Source: Roseivirga ehrenbergii (GTDB lineage: Bacteria > Bacteroidota > Bacteroidia > Cytophagales > Cyclobacteriaceae). Taken from it: a DNA stretch of 64,000 nt. The stretch lies in assembly GCF_001593005.1 (NCBI RefSeq), contig NZ_LQZQ01000002.1, forward strand, positions 248,001 through 312,000, in the 5' to 3' direction. The stretch's first letter is position 1. Each line of letters opens with the position of its first letter. Below, piece after piece: positions 1 through 13,700 of this stretch. The translations under genes were made by a program, and so were the position numbers. Below the pieces are notes generated by a model that saw only the letters and a program-made list of their open reading frames with translations, ran no database searches and was not told where the DNA came from.

Positions 1-2
1 CA

Positions 3-1097
3 TCACAAAGCGATGTTGATCTAGATGCTGCTGACTTAAAAGGAGAAATCACTTCTAGTATTACTTTGTCAAACGCCCAAGAGTGGGTATTAACTGGCCC
101 TTTGAGTGTAGCTAGCGGTGCTAAATTAACAATCGATGCCGGTACTACTATCAAAGCTCAGGCGGGCGGAACTAACGTTTACATTGCTGTTGAGCAAGGC
201 GCTCAAATCTTTGTGAATGGTACTGCTGCTGCTCCTGTAAAAATGACTTCAGGTGCTGCTAACCCTGCTTCAGGCGACTGGGGCGGCCTTTTAATCATGG
301 GTAATGCTCCAATTTCTGGTGGCGGAACTGCTACTACGGAAGTTGTAGATTACACTTATGGTGGAACTAACGCTACTGACGATTCAGGTGACATCACTTA
401 TCTAATTGTTGAATACACTGGTGCTCGTATTAACGGTGACAAAGAATTTAACGGTGTAACTTTCTACGGTGTTGGTTCTGGAACAACAGTAAGCAACCTT
501 GCTGTTTTATACGGTGACGATGACGCTGTTGAGTGGTTTGGTGGATCTGTTAGTGTAAGCAACCTTTTGGTAGCTAACGCTAAAGACGACATGTTCGACT
601 GGACACAAGGTTATGTTGGTCAAAACAACACTAACTTTTACGGAATCAGACAAGCTGGCTTTGTGGCTGTAACTTCTGACCCACGTGGTATCGAAGCCGA
701 TGGTAACTTAGACGGTAACTCTCCACAAGACGCTGGTCAGTCTAACCCTAAAATTGATGGTATCACTATCATCCACAATGCTGCAGTTGAAATGTCTGAC
801 ATGGTAAAAATCAGAAGAGGTTCAGGAGCGGTTATCACTAACCTTTATGTGGCTTTAGGTGCTGGCGCTACTGCTGGTGACTTGGTTGATTTAACAGATG
901 GAAAAGGTGTTGCAATTGATGCCACTTCAATTACAGGTACTGCTAATCCTGCTAACGGGTTAGATATTACTGATATTAAAAGAACTACTGATGTAGATAA
1001 TGTACCTACTACATCAAACGGTACAGTTACTATTACTTCAGGGACAACTTCTGTTGTAAACACTTCAATCTTTGCTTGGACTGGCTTTAGCTTCTAA
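3..1097 (+). CDS. Beta-helix-like surface protein, 5'-truncated
   Basis: The frame is open to the left edge with no stop, so the start lies outside the window; the first in-window start-like codon (TTG at 66) is internal. The visible 365 or so residues are rich in Gly, Ala, Thr, Asn and Asp, with short alternating strands. An opening segment of the type 'TIDAGTTIKA', followed by 'YIAVEQGAQI', resembles the start of right-handed beta-helix surface proteins that are common and usually unnamed in Bacteroidota. I see no membrane segment and no C-terminal T9SS signal; the protein ends in WTGFSF. Codon choice is strongly biased (GGT, GCT, AAC, GAC), unlike most of the window, which suggests high expression. 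An intrinsic terminator follows 33 bp after the stop. An abundant exported structural protein is my inference; the function is unknown. Confidence 0.8.
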   Translation, partial: SQSDVDLDAADLKGEITSSITLSNAQEWVLTGPLSVASGAKLTIDAGTTIKAQAGGTNVYIAVEQGAQIFVNGTAAAPVKMTSGAANPASGDWGGLLIMGNAPISGGGTATTEVVDYTYGGTNATDDSGDITYLIVEYTGARINGDKEFNGVTFYGVGSGTTVSNLAVLYGDDDAVEWFGGSVSVSNLLVANAKDDMFDWTQGYVGQNNTNFYGIRQAGFVAVTSDPRGIEADGNLDGNSPQDAGQSNPKIDGITIIHNAAVEMSDMVKIRRGSGAVITNLYVALGAGATAGDLVDLTDGKGVAIDATSITGTANPANGLDITDIKRTTDVDNVPTTSNGTVTITSGTTSVVNTSIFAWTGFSF

Positions 1098-1129
1098 TTC
1101 ATTAGAAGGTTAGCATATATTTCACAGAG

Positions 1130-1157
1130 AAGACGCTCAGCAATGGGCGTCTTTTTT
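1130..1157 (+). terminator. Intrinsic terminator after the beta-helix gene
   Basis: A perfect 7-bp stem (AAGACGC / GCGTCTT) with a 10-nt loop runs directly into a T tract, 33 bp after the stop of the upstream gene and on its strand. Confidence 0.85.
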
Positions 1158-1339
1158 GGTTTTGGAGGTATTTGATAATTCGAAACACCATGAACAATCA
1201 AATTAAACCATTGATTTATAATGTAATAGATAATTGTAAATCAAGTGTAAAAGTAGTGGGTAAGTTCTGGGGTTTTTACTTGACAAGAGTAAAATTAAGT
1301 CAGTACATTTATAGCGGGACGCGATTTAAGGTTTTAACA

Positions 1340-1362
1340 GACTGAAAATCAGTCCCTTTTTT
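1340..1362 (+). terminator. Second, orphan intrinsic terminator
   Basis: A 6-bp stem (GACTGA / TCAGTC) with an AAA loop is followed by CC and six T residues. An outer pairing of GGGAC near 1316 with GTCCC at 1352-1356 is also possible. No plus-strand gene lies between this and the previous terminator. Confidence 0.55.
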
Positions 1363-1432
1363 GTTGCTTATTGCTGAGTGCTACTCAAAAGTATACTTGA
1401 AAGGAAATTGAAAACACTTTAAAGCGTAGGCA

Positions 1433-1642
1433 ATGGAATGGATAGTATCAATAGAGATAACAAGTTGGGGTTGGGGTCTGATCATACTTACATTGATTAG
1501 TTGGTTTGGAGCAATTACCCTTTCCAAAATCAATAACAAGCACAAATCGGAGCAGCTTGATAAGGTTTTAAAGTATAAAGGGTCAATTCAAATTGAAGAA
1601 GGCCATCAAAAAGATTCGTTTAAAATTAATAAGCTCAAGTAA
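1433..1642 (+). CDS. Small single-span membrane protein, hypothetical
   Basis: This 69-residue ORF has one clear hydrophobic helix at about residues 10-30, rich in Trp, Ile and Leu, followed by a charged cytoplasmic-type tail rich in Lys, Glu and Gln. A near-consensus promoter (TTG, 18 nt, TATACTTG) sits 34 bp upstream of the ATG. I do not recognise the family. The layout (short N-terminus, one helix, basic tail) fits a small inner-membrane protein, but coding potential at this length rests only on composition and the promoter, and it stands alone between two giant surface-protein regions. It could be spurious. Confidence 0.4.
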   Translation: MEWIVSIEITSWGWGLIILTLISWFGAITLSKINNKHKSEQLDKVLKYKGSIQIEEGHQKDSFKINKLK

Positions 1643-1783
1643 GATGAACTGTTTTAGACATTTTTTCTGGCTCAGGAGGATTTCTGGTTTGATATAACAA
1701 TTGCTAGCCCTCCTTTCACAGCCCAAAAAAGGCCACAATTCTCATTGCAGCCTTTGATGTTTTTCACTCTGATTTATTCTTGC

Positions 1784-4700
1784 TTAACCGGTTACTACGA
1801 TCTTAAACTTATGCAGCTTACCATTGACCATAATGGTAAGAAGATGAACTCCTTGGCTGATTCGGCTTGTCTTAACCTCCAGACGGTTCTCTGTTCTTTC
1901 TATTTCTATTTGTACTTCCGTTCCATTCATTTGGTGTAATCGAACCTCACCCAATTCTGCTTCTTGATCAAGGCTTATGTATAAGGTTTGTCCTTTTTGC
2001 AGAGGGTTAGGATAAGGCTTTATCTCGATATTAGATTCCTTATAATAAGTAACCATTATAATCTCAGACGCATTTTCAACCCCATTATGATCGATATCTA
2101 TCAGGCGATAATAGTTCTTCCCATTGAATGGTTTGTTATCGATAAGAGCGTAATTATTGATGTTTTCTGAAGTTCCAGAACCATCCAAATAACCTAATGC
2201 TTCAAAATCAATTCCGTTAGCCGATTTCTCTACTCTAAAGAGACTGTTTTCAACCTCACTCACTGTTGTCCATTCCAATACAATTTGGTCGGTCTCAGCA
2301 AAAGCTTCAAACGAAAGCAAAGTAATTGGCAAAGCGTATTGTTCACTTGAAGCCAAGGTGAAATAAGCGCCATCAGCTAAATCAACTTGGAAAGTTACAA
2401 AACCGTCTAAATCGACTACAAACGACTGTGTAACGATGCTAGCACCTGCTGAAAAATCTCCATCGGCATCTACCAGCATAACAATTTGTGCTTCATCATT
2501 GGTACCAAGGTTTTCATCAGGACCGAGCAATCCTGATACATCAAAACGAACAGTAACCGTACCTACAGTACCGGTCTCTTGAACTCTCCATTCTCTATTG
2601 AGTCTACTGTTTACTTGAAGTTTATCAAACTCTCTGTTTTCTTGATTATGTAATGGAGCACCATCATGCCCCCAAACCAAAGCCGATAAATCCGCTGAAA
2701 ATGCGCTGCCATTTTGAACATTACTGCTCTCCAGACCATCAACATCGTCATCTAAGCCCATCGCCACAATAGCATCTGGGTTTACACTTTGCGATTGAAG
2801 TTGATTTAAACAGCTTGCGTCATCTCTGGCAATACCTGCTACATTGTTTTGGAAAGCTGTTACTTCAGAAGCATCCCAAAAAATAGTTCCATTAGACGCT
2901 AGATAATCTCCTTCTCCTGCTTCAAAAGCAGTGTCATCTCCATCGGTGTCAGATGAAAGCGTAATGCCGTATTTAATGGCCAAATAACTTTCAATTCGCT
3001 GACGTGTAGCCACTGGGCTTAACAACTGATTGTAAACAATCACTTCTGAAATTAGGCCATTGAATCTCCTCGTTCCATCGCCTTTTGCTCCAATTTGTAA
3101 GTTGTTGGAAGTTTCACCGCCATGGTCTGCGGTAAAACTAATTTCTTTACTCCCATTGATAAACACACTTGACCCATCCACTTCATCTTCATCAAACACA
3201 ACAGTCGAAAGGGTGGTGCTAAGTGTAGAGTAAAAACCCGTAATGTCATCTTCTGTGCTTGTACCATTACTCACCGCATTGTTTTCATTGGTTCCTCCTC
3301 CATCTAACATAAAACGATCGAAGTTACCATTGTCTTCACCCCAAACAGAGCCAGCGTTGTTTTCTGATGGCTGATAGACTACAATAACCGCTAAATCTGC
3401 ATAAGTATCAGAATTTATACTTAGTGTAGTATTATAAAAATCGGTACCATCGAAGTAATTGGATGGATTAAAGTTGATCAATGAACCACTGTTGGGTGTT
3501 CCAAAAGGACTGACCGATACATAGTTATTAGAAACATCTTGCCATGAAGACCCACCATCATTTGCTTTTAACCATAATAAAAAGTTGGTATCAATTCCAC
3601 CTGGTGAACATAGTTCTTCGTTAGTTTCACGCCAATCCCTTTCGGTCGTTTCATCGGCCGTAGTGATGTCTGGGAATGAATTAGCCGTCTCATTGTTATG
3701 AACATTAGTGGTTGAGTTCGGCCCTACAACATTATCAAAATTATCGTTCAATCCATCTTCATCATCATCTTGACCATTTGGAGTAATGTCCGCTTGGTAA
3801 TCGCCATCTTCATCCCAAGCTTCTATTATATCATTCAAACCATCATTGTCTGAATCAATATCCAAGTAATCATCTGTTAAGTCCCCGTCAGTATCCACCG
3901 GATCGGTTGGCACTCCCGTAATACCTCCACAAGGCACACAGTCAACATCGAAAGCATCATCAATACCATCCGCGTCTAGATCAGAGCCCAGTGGAATTAC
4001 CGGAGTTCCTGTGGTAGCTTGAGATTCTATGAGATCTACAATTCCATCACCATCACTGTCCACATCAATCCTATTTTCCAATTCATCACCATCGGTATCT
4101 GGATCAGTTAACGGTGTTCCTGTCGTTTCAATATTGTCATACGTATTCTCCCAACCATTCGCCCCAAATGTTGAACCATCAACTCTTCCATCATTGTTGG
4201 AGTCTACACCTCCTGCTTCTACTATATCTGGAATACCATCATTGTCAGAGTCTAAGTCTAGGTGATCAGGAATACCATCATTATCCGTATCATTTCCGGT
4301 ACATGGAACCGCGAAACTGGCATAACTTACATTATCGACTCGCAAATCGCCCCCTGATCTATTAAAAGTAATCCTAATATGTGTGGCATTAGTAGTTAGC
4401 GTATAAGTTTCGTTTTCATAAGTGTTTTGTGAGGCAAAAGAAAATATTTGGGAATTGGAAAAATTGATGCCATCTGTTGACTCAGTTACAGTCATGGTGT
4501 TGGCTGCATTGTTATTTGTCCTTAGAGCGCGAATTGTTAAATCGGTACCGGCTGTAATTATACTTCCGCCACGAAGAACCACCTGCATTTGAGCACCATC
4601 ATCTCTGAATCGAGCATAGCTTGCATTTACTCCATCTACTCCATCCTCGGGGGTTTCAACCCTCGTGACTATTTCAGTAGCAGATGATGCGTTTGCCCCA

Positions 4701-7700
4701 ACTATTGAAACATCCGTACAGCTTTCATCAACGTCCAAGACTCCGTCATTGTCATCATCAATATCATCGACATCGGCTACTCCATCGGCATCAGTATCTA
4801 GTACATTGGCTTCTCTCCAGTCTCTTTCAGATGTTTCTCCAGAAGTAGTTACATCTGGAAAATCATTGGCGTCTTGATTATTGTAAACATTAGTGGTGCT
4901 ATTAGGACCAACAACATCGTCATAAGCATTATCCAAACCATCTCCATCTGTATCTGTTCCCGTTGGAGTCGTATCGGCTATCCAATCGCCATCAGTATCC
5001 CAGCCTTCTATAGCATCTGAGAAACTATCTCCATCTGAATTGAAATCTAGATAGTCAGGCTTACCATCTCCATCTTTATCTTCTAGGACGGTAGGCGTGC
5101 CTCCATTATCGTCATCAAAGGCATTATCAATACCATCTCCGTCCGTATCTGTTCCTCCAGGAACAACAGGTGAACCAGTTGTGGCTTGGGATTCGATTAA
5201 GTCTACTATACCATCTCCATCACTATCAATATCCAAGTTATTGGCAATTCCATCTCCATCGGTATCAGGGTTGGCCAAGGCAGTTCCGCCATTGTCGCTA
5301 TCGAAAGTGTTGGCCCAACCATCGGTATCGCTGTCAGTTGTTGAGTCTACCACACCATCATCATCTGTGTCTACTCCTCCTGCCTCAATAATGTCTTCGA
5401 TGCCGTCATTGTCTGAATCAAGGTCTAAACGGTCATCAACACCATCATTATCGGTATCAGGGTCTGCCAAGGGGGTTCCTGTTGTTTCTACATTATCAAA
5501 AGTGTCTGCATAACCATTTGAGCCACTTTCAACATAGTTGTCAACTCTACCATCATTATCAGTATCTACACCACCTGCTTCTACAATATCTGGAATACCA
5601 TCATTGTCAGAGTCCAAATCAAGACTATCGTTGATTCCATCTCCATCTGTATCTTGATCACAAACGGTATAAGCCTGAATAGTGGCTTCAACGATTTCGA
5701 TTCGGCCCCCGCTTCTTGAAGTCATTTCAATTTGGATGTATCGAGTATCAGCATCCAATGTATAGGTCAAGCTTGTGACACTGCCACCTCCGGCAATGTC
5801 AGTATCATCGATAGTGATAGGGTTTGTACCCCCTCCTAAGTCAACAGTATTATTCGGCAACTCAGCAAAACGAAGGGTCTTATTGTTGTCGCTACTTTTC
5901 CAAAGTGTAAAGGCTAGATCCACACCTGCTGGAATTACTGAACCTAAATCAACTATAATGTATTCTCCAGCTGCATTTAAAATAACTCCATTATCATTAT
6001 CAAAATTTCCATCATTGATTAGTGTGAGGCTTCCACCCGCACCAGACTGACTATCCACTGGGCCAGAAGGAGATGCCGCATTGTTTACACAGCCTTCATC
6101 AACATCCAGTATACCATCATTATCATCATCAATATCATTGGTGTCAATGATTCCATCGAAGTCGGAATCTGCGGCATTTTCTTCTCTCCAATCTCTTTCA
6201 ATATTTCCACCAGTTGTTACATCTGGAAAATCATAAGCATCTTGATTATTGTACACATTGGTAGTACTGTTAATTCCCGCCACATCATCATAGGCATCAT
6301 CCAGTCCATCACCATCTGTATCGGTACCCGTAGGAACAGTATTGGCCACTAGGTTTCCATCCGTATCCCAGCCTTCTAGTGCATCAGAAAAAGTATCTCC
6401 ATCCGAATTGAAATCTTGAAAATCTGGAATAAGGTCTCCATCGGTATCTTCCCCTGCTCCAGTTGGCACTCCAGTGATAGCGCCACAAGGAGCACAATCG
6501 CCATCAAAGGCATCGTCATAACCATCACCATCGGTATCAACTCCAACGGGAACAACGGGAGTGCCTGTTGTAGCTTGAGACTCAATCAAGTCTACAATTC
6601 CATCGCCATCGGCATCAATATCTAAGTGATCTGAAATACCATCAGAATCTGTATCAATACCTGTACATGGGATTATAAATGCATCATAACTTACCTCATT
6701 TACTCTTAAGTCTCCTCCATTTCTGGAGTATGTAATTCTAATATGAGTAGCATCAGTAGTTAAAGTATATTCTTTGTCTTGGTCTTCTCTACGGACATCA
6801 AATTCATATTCGATCGAATTTATGTATGTTACTCCATCTGTTGATTCACTGATTATCATGAAGTTGTCACCATCATTTCTTTTTTGTGCGTTAACTGTCA
6901 CGACAGTTCCTGCAACCACTATCCCTCCACCTCGGAGTTCCACATCCATGGCTGATTCGTCATCTTTGAATGCGGCAAATGTTCCACCATCGCCATCAAT
7001 GGCATTACCTGGATTCTGAACTTCGGTCACAAATTCTGTTGCTGACGTACCTGTTCCTCCTGCTACAATTGTATCTACGCAACCTTCATCAGCATCCAAA
7101 ATACCATCATTGTCATCATCGATATCATCAATATCAGGTACACCATCAGCATCGGTATCCACTGGTGCTGGAATACCATTACTATCTCTAAAATCGTCCT
7201 CGCCATCTAAATCACTGTCCTGATGAGCCACATTAGAAGAACAGGCTGTAACACCACTGCTAGCATCTATATACAAGACAGGATTCAATTCTGCTCTACG
7301 TTTATTCGAATCGTCAGGGCCAGAGAAAATAATCACGATTGCGTTGCCACTAACCCAGCCCCCTTGTCCAACGATCTCTTCAATAATTGAGGAAATATCA
7401 ACAGTACGTTGGGCTGCGCCAATTTCTCCATCTATGTTCCAATCTGCTGGAGACCAAGACTCGCTTGCCGTTGTTCCTGGAGTCAATCTATCACTAACGT
7501 CATCAGTTGTCGTGGTAAAAGTAGATGGATTGGTACTCAATTCACCTGTTATCGTGATGTTTACAGTCCCCGTTTGAATTCCATCTGCCTGAAATTGAAT
7601 ATAAGCAGAGTTAATGCTTGTGCCTTGCGCCACATTAATATTTGGGAAATAAACACCTACAGTCTGATTTACACCGTCATCCAACAACTCTAAGTCTGAG

Positions 7701-10700
7701 CTTCCTAAATTTACTGAACCATCAGAGTTGTCTTCTTCTGCGTAATCTGAAGAAACGCTGGAAACTCCTCCGTAACATTCCTGATCGAAAGCATCGTCCA
7801 GACCGTTACCATTGGTATCTAAGCCTGTATTAGCCGCATCAGCGATACCGTCTCCGTTAAAGTCATTTCCTTCAATAAAGTCTGAGAGCGAATCATTGTC
7901 AGAGTTGGTGTCCACATAATCATCCAGTCCAGCTGCATCGGTATCTACAGGGTCGATTGGCGAATTTCCTGAGTCTACATCCCAGAAATTGAGAATACCA
8001 TCTCCATCAGAATCGGTGAAGTCTGTAGGGAATTGATAGTCATCTGTACTATACCCTTCTCGCGTATCATCAATGCCATCGGCATCTGAATCTATGTCTA
8101 TGTAGTTCGGAAGGTTAGGCAGAGCATTGGCATTTTCATAAGCCAAATCGGTATTGGGTAGCACATAAACTGAGCCTTCAACACCATCATCATAACCTGT
8201 CCCATTTGCATCTAGGAAGCCATCAATTTCACCATCACCGTTGGCGTCTGTATGATTGGCCTCTATGACATCCAAAATCCCATCATTGTCGGAGTCAAGA
8301 TCCACTCTATTTTTAACACCATCGTTATCAGAGTCAGGGTCGGTTAAGGCGGTTCCTCCATTGTCGGAATCAAAAGTGTTGGCCCAGCCATCATTATCCG
8401 TGTCAGTATCGACATCCACACGCCCATCATTGTCATTGTCAACGCCACCAGCTTCAATGATATCTGGAATTCCATCATTATCTGAATCCAAATCGAGTCT
8501 GTCCACGATCCCGTCACCATCGGTATCGCCTGTTTCGTCTACATCAAGAATCCCGTCATTGTCATCATCAATATCGGTGCCGTCTGGAATTCCGTCAAAA
8601 TCGGCATCAAGTGTATTTTCTTCTCTCCAATCTCTTTCGCTGGTCAAGCCAGAAGTTGAAACATCAGGGAAATCATTTGCATCTTGATCATTATAAGGGT
8701 TGTTGGTGCTGTTCGGTCCTACCACATCGTCATAGGCATCGTCTAAACCATCTCCATCACTATCCAAACCTGCAGGAACCGTATTGGCCACTTGGTCATT
8801 ATCGGTATCCCAACCTTCCAAAGCATCAGAAAAACTATCATTGTCTGAATTGAAATCAATGTAGTCTGGGATGGAATCTCCGTCTGTATCTTCAGGATCG
8901 GTAGGGGTTCCACCGTTGTCATCATCGAAGGCATTGTCGATTCCATCATTATCCGTATCTGTTCCTACAGGAATGATTGGAGTACCTGTTGTTGCCTGAG
9001 ATTCAATGAGGTCTACAATACCATCACCATCGGCATCAATGTCTATATAGTTCTCTAACCCATCACCATCAGTATCTGGGCTAGCCAAGACGGTACCACC
9101 GTTGTCGCTATCAAAAGTATTCGCCCAACCATCGTCATCAGAATCTGTTGCGGAATCAACTACTCCGTCATCATTGGCATCAACCCCTCCTGCTTCAATA
9201 ATATCTTCTATTCCATCATTATCGGAATCCAAATCAATTCGATTTTCAAAACCGTCATTGTCTGAATCTGGGTCCGCTAAAGCGTTTCCTCCATTATCAC
9301 TATCAAAAGTATTGGCCCAACCATCATTATCGGTGTCGGTATCGTCATCTACTCTTCCGTCATTGTTAGTGTCTACACCACCAGCTTCAATGATATCAGG
9401 AATTCCATCATTGTCAGAGTCAAGGTCCAAGCGATCTTCAATTCCGTCTCCATCAGTGTCTCTGCTTATCCCTGAGCCTTCATCAACATCCAATATTCCG
9501 TCATTGTCATCATCAATGTCATCAACATCAGGAATACCATCAAAGTCAGAGTCAACCGCATTTGTTTCTCTCCAGTCTCTTTCGCTATCTCCTGCTGTTG
9601 TCACATCAGGAAAGGCAAATGCAGTTTGGCTATTAGTAGAGTTCGTTGTGCTATTAGGGCCAACCACATCATCATAAGCATCATCGAGACCGTCATCATC
9701 AGAGTCTGTTCCAGATGGCACTGTATTGGCAGTAAGGTCGCCATCAGTATCCCAGCCTTCCTGAGCATCCGAGAATGAATCGTTATCAGAATTCAAATCA
9801 AGATAATCTGGAGTTAAATCACCGTCAGTATCTTCTGGGTCACTAGTTGGACTTCCTCCATGATCCGTATCAAAAGCATCATCTAGGCCATCTAGGTCCG
9901 TATCTGTGCCAGAAGGAACGGTAGGGCCCACCGTAGTTTCTTGTGATTCAATCAGGTCTACAATTCCGTCTCCATCACTATCAATATCTAGGAAGTTCTT
10001 ATTGCCATCTGAATCGGTATCAGGGTTAACCAAAGGAGTTCCTGTCTGACCAACACCTACATTATCAAAAGTATCTGCCCAGCCGTCATTGTCCCCATCG
10101 GTATCATCGTCTACTCTACCATCATCATCTGTATCGACACCGCCAGCTTCAATGATATCTGGAATACCATCATTATCAGAGTCTAAATCAAGGTTATTGG
10201 AAATACCATCATTATCGAAGTCTTCTATTCCCTCATCTACGTCTAGAATACCATCATTATCGTCATCAATATCTTCCGAGTTAATGTACCCGTCACCATC
10301 TGAATCAACTTCATTATCCTCTCGCCAATCTCTTTCAGCGGTCATCCCCGAAGTGGTGACATTAGGGAAATCAAGCGCATCTTCATTGTTATAGATATTC
10401 GTAGTGCTGTTAGGACCAAATACATTATCGAAAGCATTATCAAGACCATCTAAATCAGAATCAATACCAGTAGGTACTGTATTGGCAATTCCATTTCCAT
10501 CAGTGTCCCAAGCTTCGAGAATATCGAGGAACCCATCATTGTCTGAATCGGTATCTATATAGTCTGGTGTTCCGTCAGACTCTGTGTCTTCAGGGTCAGT
10601 TGATGTGCCACCATTGTCATCATCAAAGGCATCGTCAATTCCATCACCATCGGTATCAGTACCCACAGGAATAATTGGAGTACCTGTAGTGGCTTGTGAT

Positions 10701-13700
10701 TCAATTAAGTCTACTATTCCGTCATTATCACTATCTAAATCGAGGAAGTTCCGGATGCCATCTCCATCGGTATCAGGATTGGCTAAGGCTGTTCCTCCAT
10801 TATCAGAATCGAATGTATTAGCCCAACCATCACCATCGCCATCGGTATCATCATCTACTCTTCCATCTTCATCAGTATCTACACCACCTGCTTCGATAAT
10901 ATCAAAGATTCCATCATTATCGGAGTCAAGGTCAAGGCTATTGGGAATTCCATCTCCATCTGTATCGGTTGCTTCGCCCTCATCTACATCCTTAATTCCA
11001 TCATTATCATCATCTATGTCTATAGAATCCGGCACGCCATCTCCATCAGTATCTAATGCTACTCCTTCAAAATCTCTAAAATCAAATTCAGTATCAGCAT
11101 CTGTATCTGGGAGCGCCACATTTGATGAGCAAACAACTACGGAACCTTCTACATTAATGACCAATAATGGATCTACTTCCGCAATTCTTGTGTTCCCCGA
11201 TGGACCGGTAAAAATGATGACGATTGAGTTTCCGCTAGACCAACCACCTTGGTTTATTATTTCTTGAATAATTGAAGAGATATCAACCGTCTTTTGCGCT
11301 GCCCCAATTTCACCCCCTGAATTCCAGTTGGCAGGGCTCCAAGATTCATCAGCAATTGTGCGATCTCGCGAACTTACATTGTTCACAGCCGTAGTGAAGG
11401 TAGTTGCATTGGCGATAAGTTCTCCTTCAATAGTGATTGTGATCGATCCAGTTGACGTTTCATCAGTTTCAAATTGCACGAAGGCAGAGCTTACGGTTGC
11501 TCCTTGAGCAACTACAATGTTTGGAAAATAAACCCCTACAGTCTGATTTTCTGTTTCATTCACCAATTCTAAATCACCACTCGACAAATCAACCGTTCCA
11601 TCTGAATTGTCTTCTTCCGCGTGGTCAGTGGCTATGGAATTGATCTCAGAAGTATTTAGACAGTCACCATCGAAGGCATCGTCCAATCCATTTCCATTGG
11701 CATCTAAGCCTGAGTTTGCAACATCGGCAAGACCATTATTGTCGGCATCATTGCCTTCAATAAAATCGGATTCAGGGTCGTTATCTGAGTTAGTGTCCAC
11801 ATAATCTGGATTTCCATCTGAGTCAGTATCAACAGGTATTATTGGGTTGTTGCCATTTGACACATCCCAGAAATCTAGAATTCCGTCTTCATCATCATCT
11901 CCAAAAAGTGTTGGAAATCTATACCCAACTGTGCTTAATCCTTCTCTTGTGTCATCTATACCATCAGCGTCTGAATCAATATCAATGTAGTTTGGTCGTT
12001 GTGTCTGACCATTGCTATTCTCGTAAAAAAGGTCTGTATTGGTCACAGGCAATGGACTGCTTTCTAGTGCATCTGCATAGCCATTGTTGTTGGCATCCAC
12101 AATTCCATCGACCTGACCATCGCCATCAGCATCTACTGTAGCCCCTGCTTCGCGAATGTCAAGAATACCGTCATTGTCAGAATCTAAGTCGAGAATGTCT
12201 TTAAATCCGTCATTATCTGAATCAGGATTTGTTGCCAACATTACTCCGCTTTCAGCAGAAGTTTCTCTTGTATCTACAATTCCATTCGCTCCTACAGCAC
12301 CAGATAAGTTACCTTGTGAAGCAACATATTCCGCTGGTCTTATTCCTCCATTGGCCTCGATAGCATCAGGAATACCATCGTCATCTGAGTCCCTGTCTCT
12401 ATAATTAGGGATTCCATCATCGTCATAATCTTCGGTGCCTTCAACATCATCTCTAATGCCGTCATTATCTGAATCAAGATCACATTTATCCAAAATACCA
12501 TCTCCATCCGAATCGAGCTCTCCTTCAAAGAAGTCCGTCAAACCATCGCCATCACAATCAGCTCCTGTTCCTAATCCAAAATCATTCCCCGTATCGCTTT
12601 CACCAAAATCTACTCCATCAGTGAAGGTCATGGTCTCTACATTATCTGTAGTTAGCGAGTAACCAGCAGGATAAGAGGCTGACTGTGTGGTAGTTAGTAA
12701 TGTTCCGGTGGTTACATAATAGAAGCTATAATCACCGTTAACGTCTGTTAGAGCACTTTGTATCCTTGTGTCTTCAGGGTCAACTTGCCCATCTCCATTT
12801 TGATCTAGATACAGATAGACACGTACATTTTCTAAGCCCGTTTCTCCACCATCTTTTACTCCATCTAGGTCATCATCTTCATAGACGGTTCCTGTTATTT
12901 CATTGGCATTGGCCACCAATGCGGCTAGTGATTCCACATCTCCACCACCACCAAAAGCCTTAAAGTTGGTCATGGCTCCAGTAGTCTTATTGATCAAACC
13001 TAGGCGGTTATCACCATCGCCTTCAGCACCATAAAGGCCTCCATCATTATTAAAGGCCAAGCCTTCTACATCATCTTCAGCTAGTGTAACAACAAACTCA
13101 AATTCACCGGTGGTTTTATTTACTTTGAATAGTATGTCATTTGACCCATTATCATTTGAAACGCCATAGATTTCACCACTAATTGGGTCTACAGCAATAT
13201 CATCAACATCAACATCAATTCCATCTCCGGTTATTTCTAGATAGTCTATCCCAGATCCAAAAGCACTTGGCACATATCGTCCCGTTGTTAAATTTATTTG
13301 AAACAATAAATCAGGAGCTCCATCATTTCGTTCGACAGCCCACATGATCAAGGTTTGACCATCAAGCATCAGTCCATCAACATCATTTAGTGTTTGAGGG
13401 CCCGCAGAGCCATTTGCTGTACCACCCCCATCAATTTCACCAATCAGTGTGAAAGCGCCTGTGGTTCTATTCAGCGTGCCAAAATCTCCCCCGTCAGCAG
13501 CGTATAAGGTCTTTGAGCCAGGGATAGGGTAATAGGCAATGGCTTCAATATCTGAAACGTTTGTATCTCCAATTAAAGTGACTACACCTGTATTTCTATT
13601 AATTGTATATAGGTTATCATCATCATCTGACACAAAGTAAAATGTATCTGAAATTTGAGCATAAACACTTGTTTTTAACCCAAAGCAAAGGAAAATGAAA

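Larger units (their letters stand above)
1098..1432. other. Gap with two terminators and possible short transcript
   Basis: After the terminator at 1130-1157 there are about 180 bp with no convincing ORF, then a second plus-strand hairpin ending in T residues (1340-1362). A near-consensus Bacteroidota promoter follows (TTG at 1371-1373, 18 nt, TATACTTG at 1392-1399), about 34 bp before the small ORF at 1433. The stretch between the terminators could carry a small RNA, but I see no clear promoter for one. Confidence 0.4.

Noticed and set aside
1336-1356. Resemblance to a tRNA-Phe anticodon arm (CTGAAAATC)
   Set aside because: No acceptor stem, D-arm or T-arm can be found around it; the hairpin is followed by a T tract and is better read as a terminator.
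4029-12662. Many plus-strand Ser/Pro-rich ORFs of 60-230 codons opposite the giant TSP3 gene
   Set aside because: They are the reverse reading of the Asp-rich repeats (GAT/GAC codons read as ATC/GTC or TCA/TCG in other frames). Their repetitive 'PSLSESKS' composition only mirrors the array, and none has a plausible start context.
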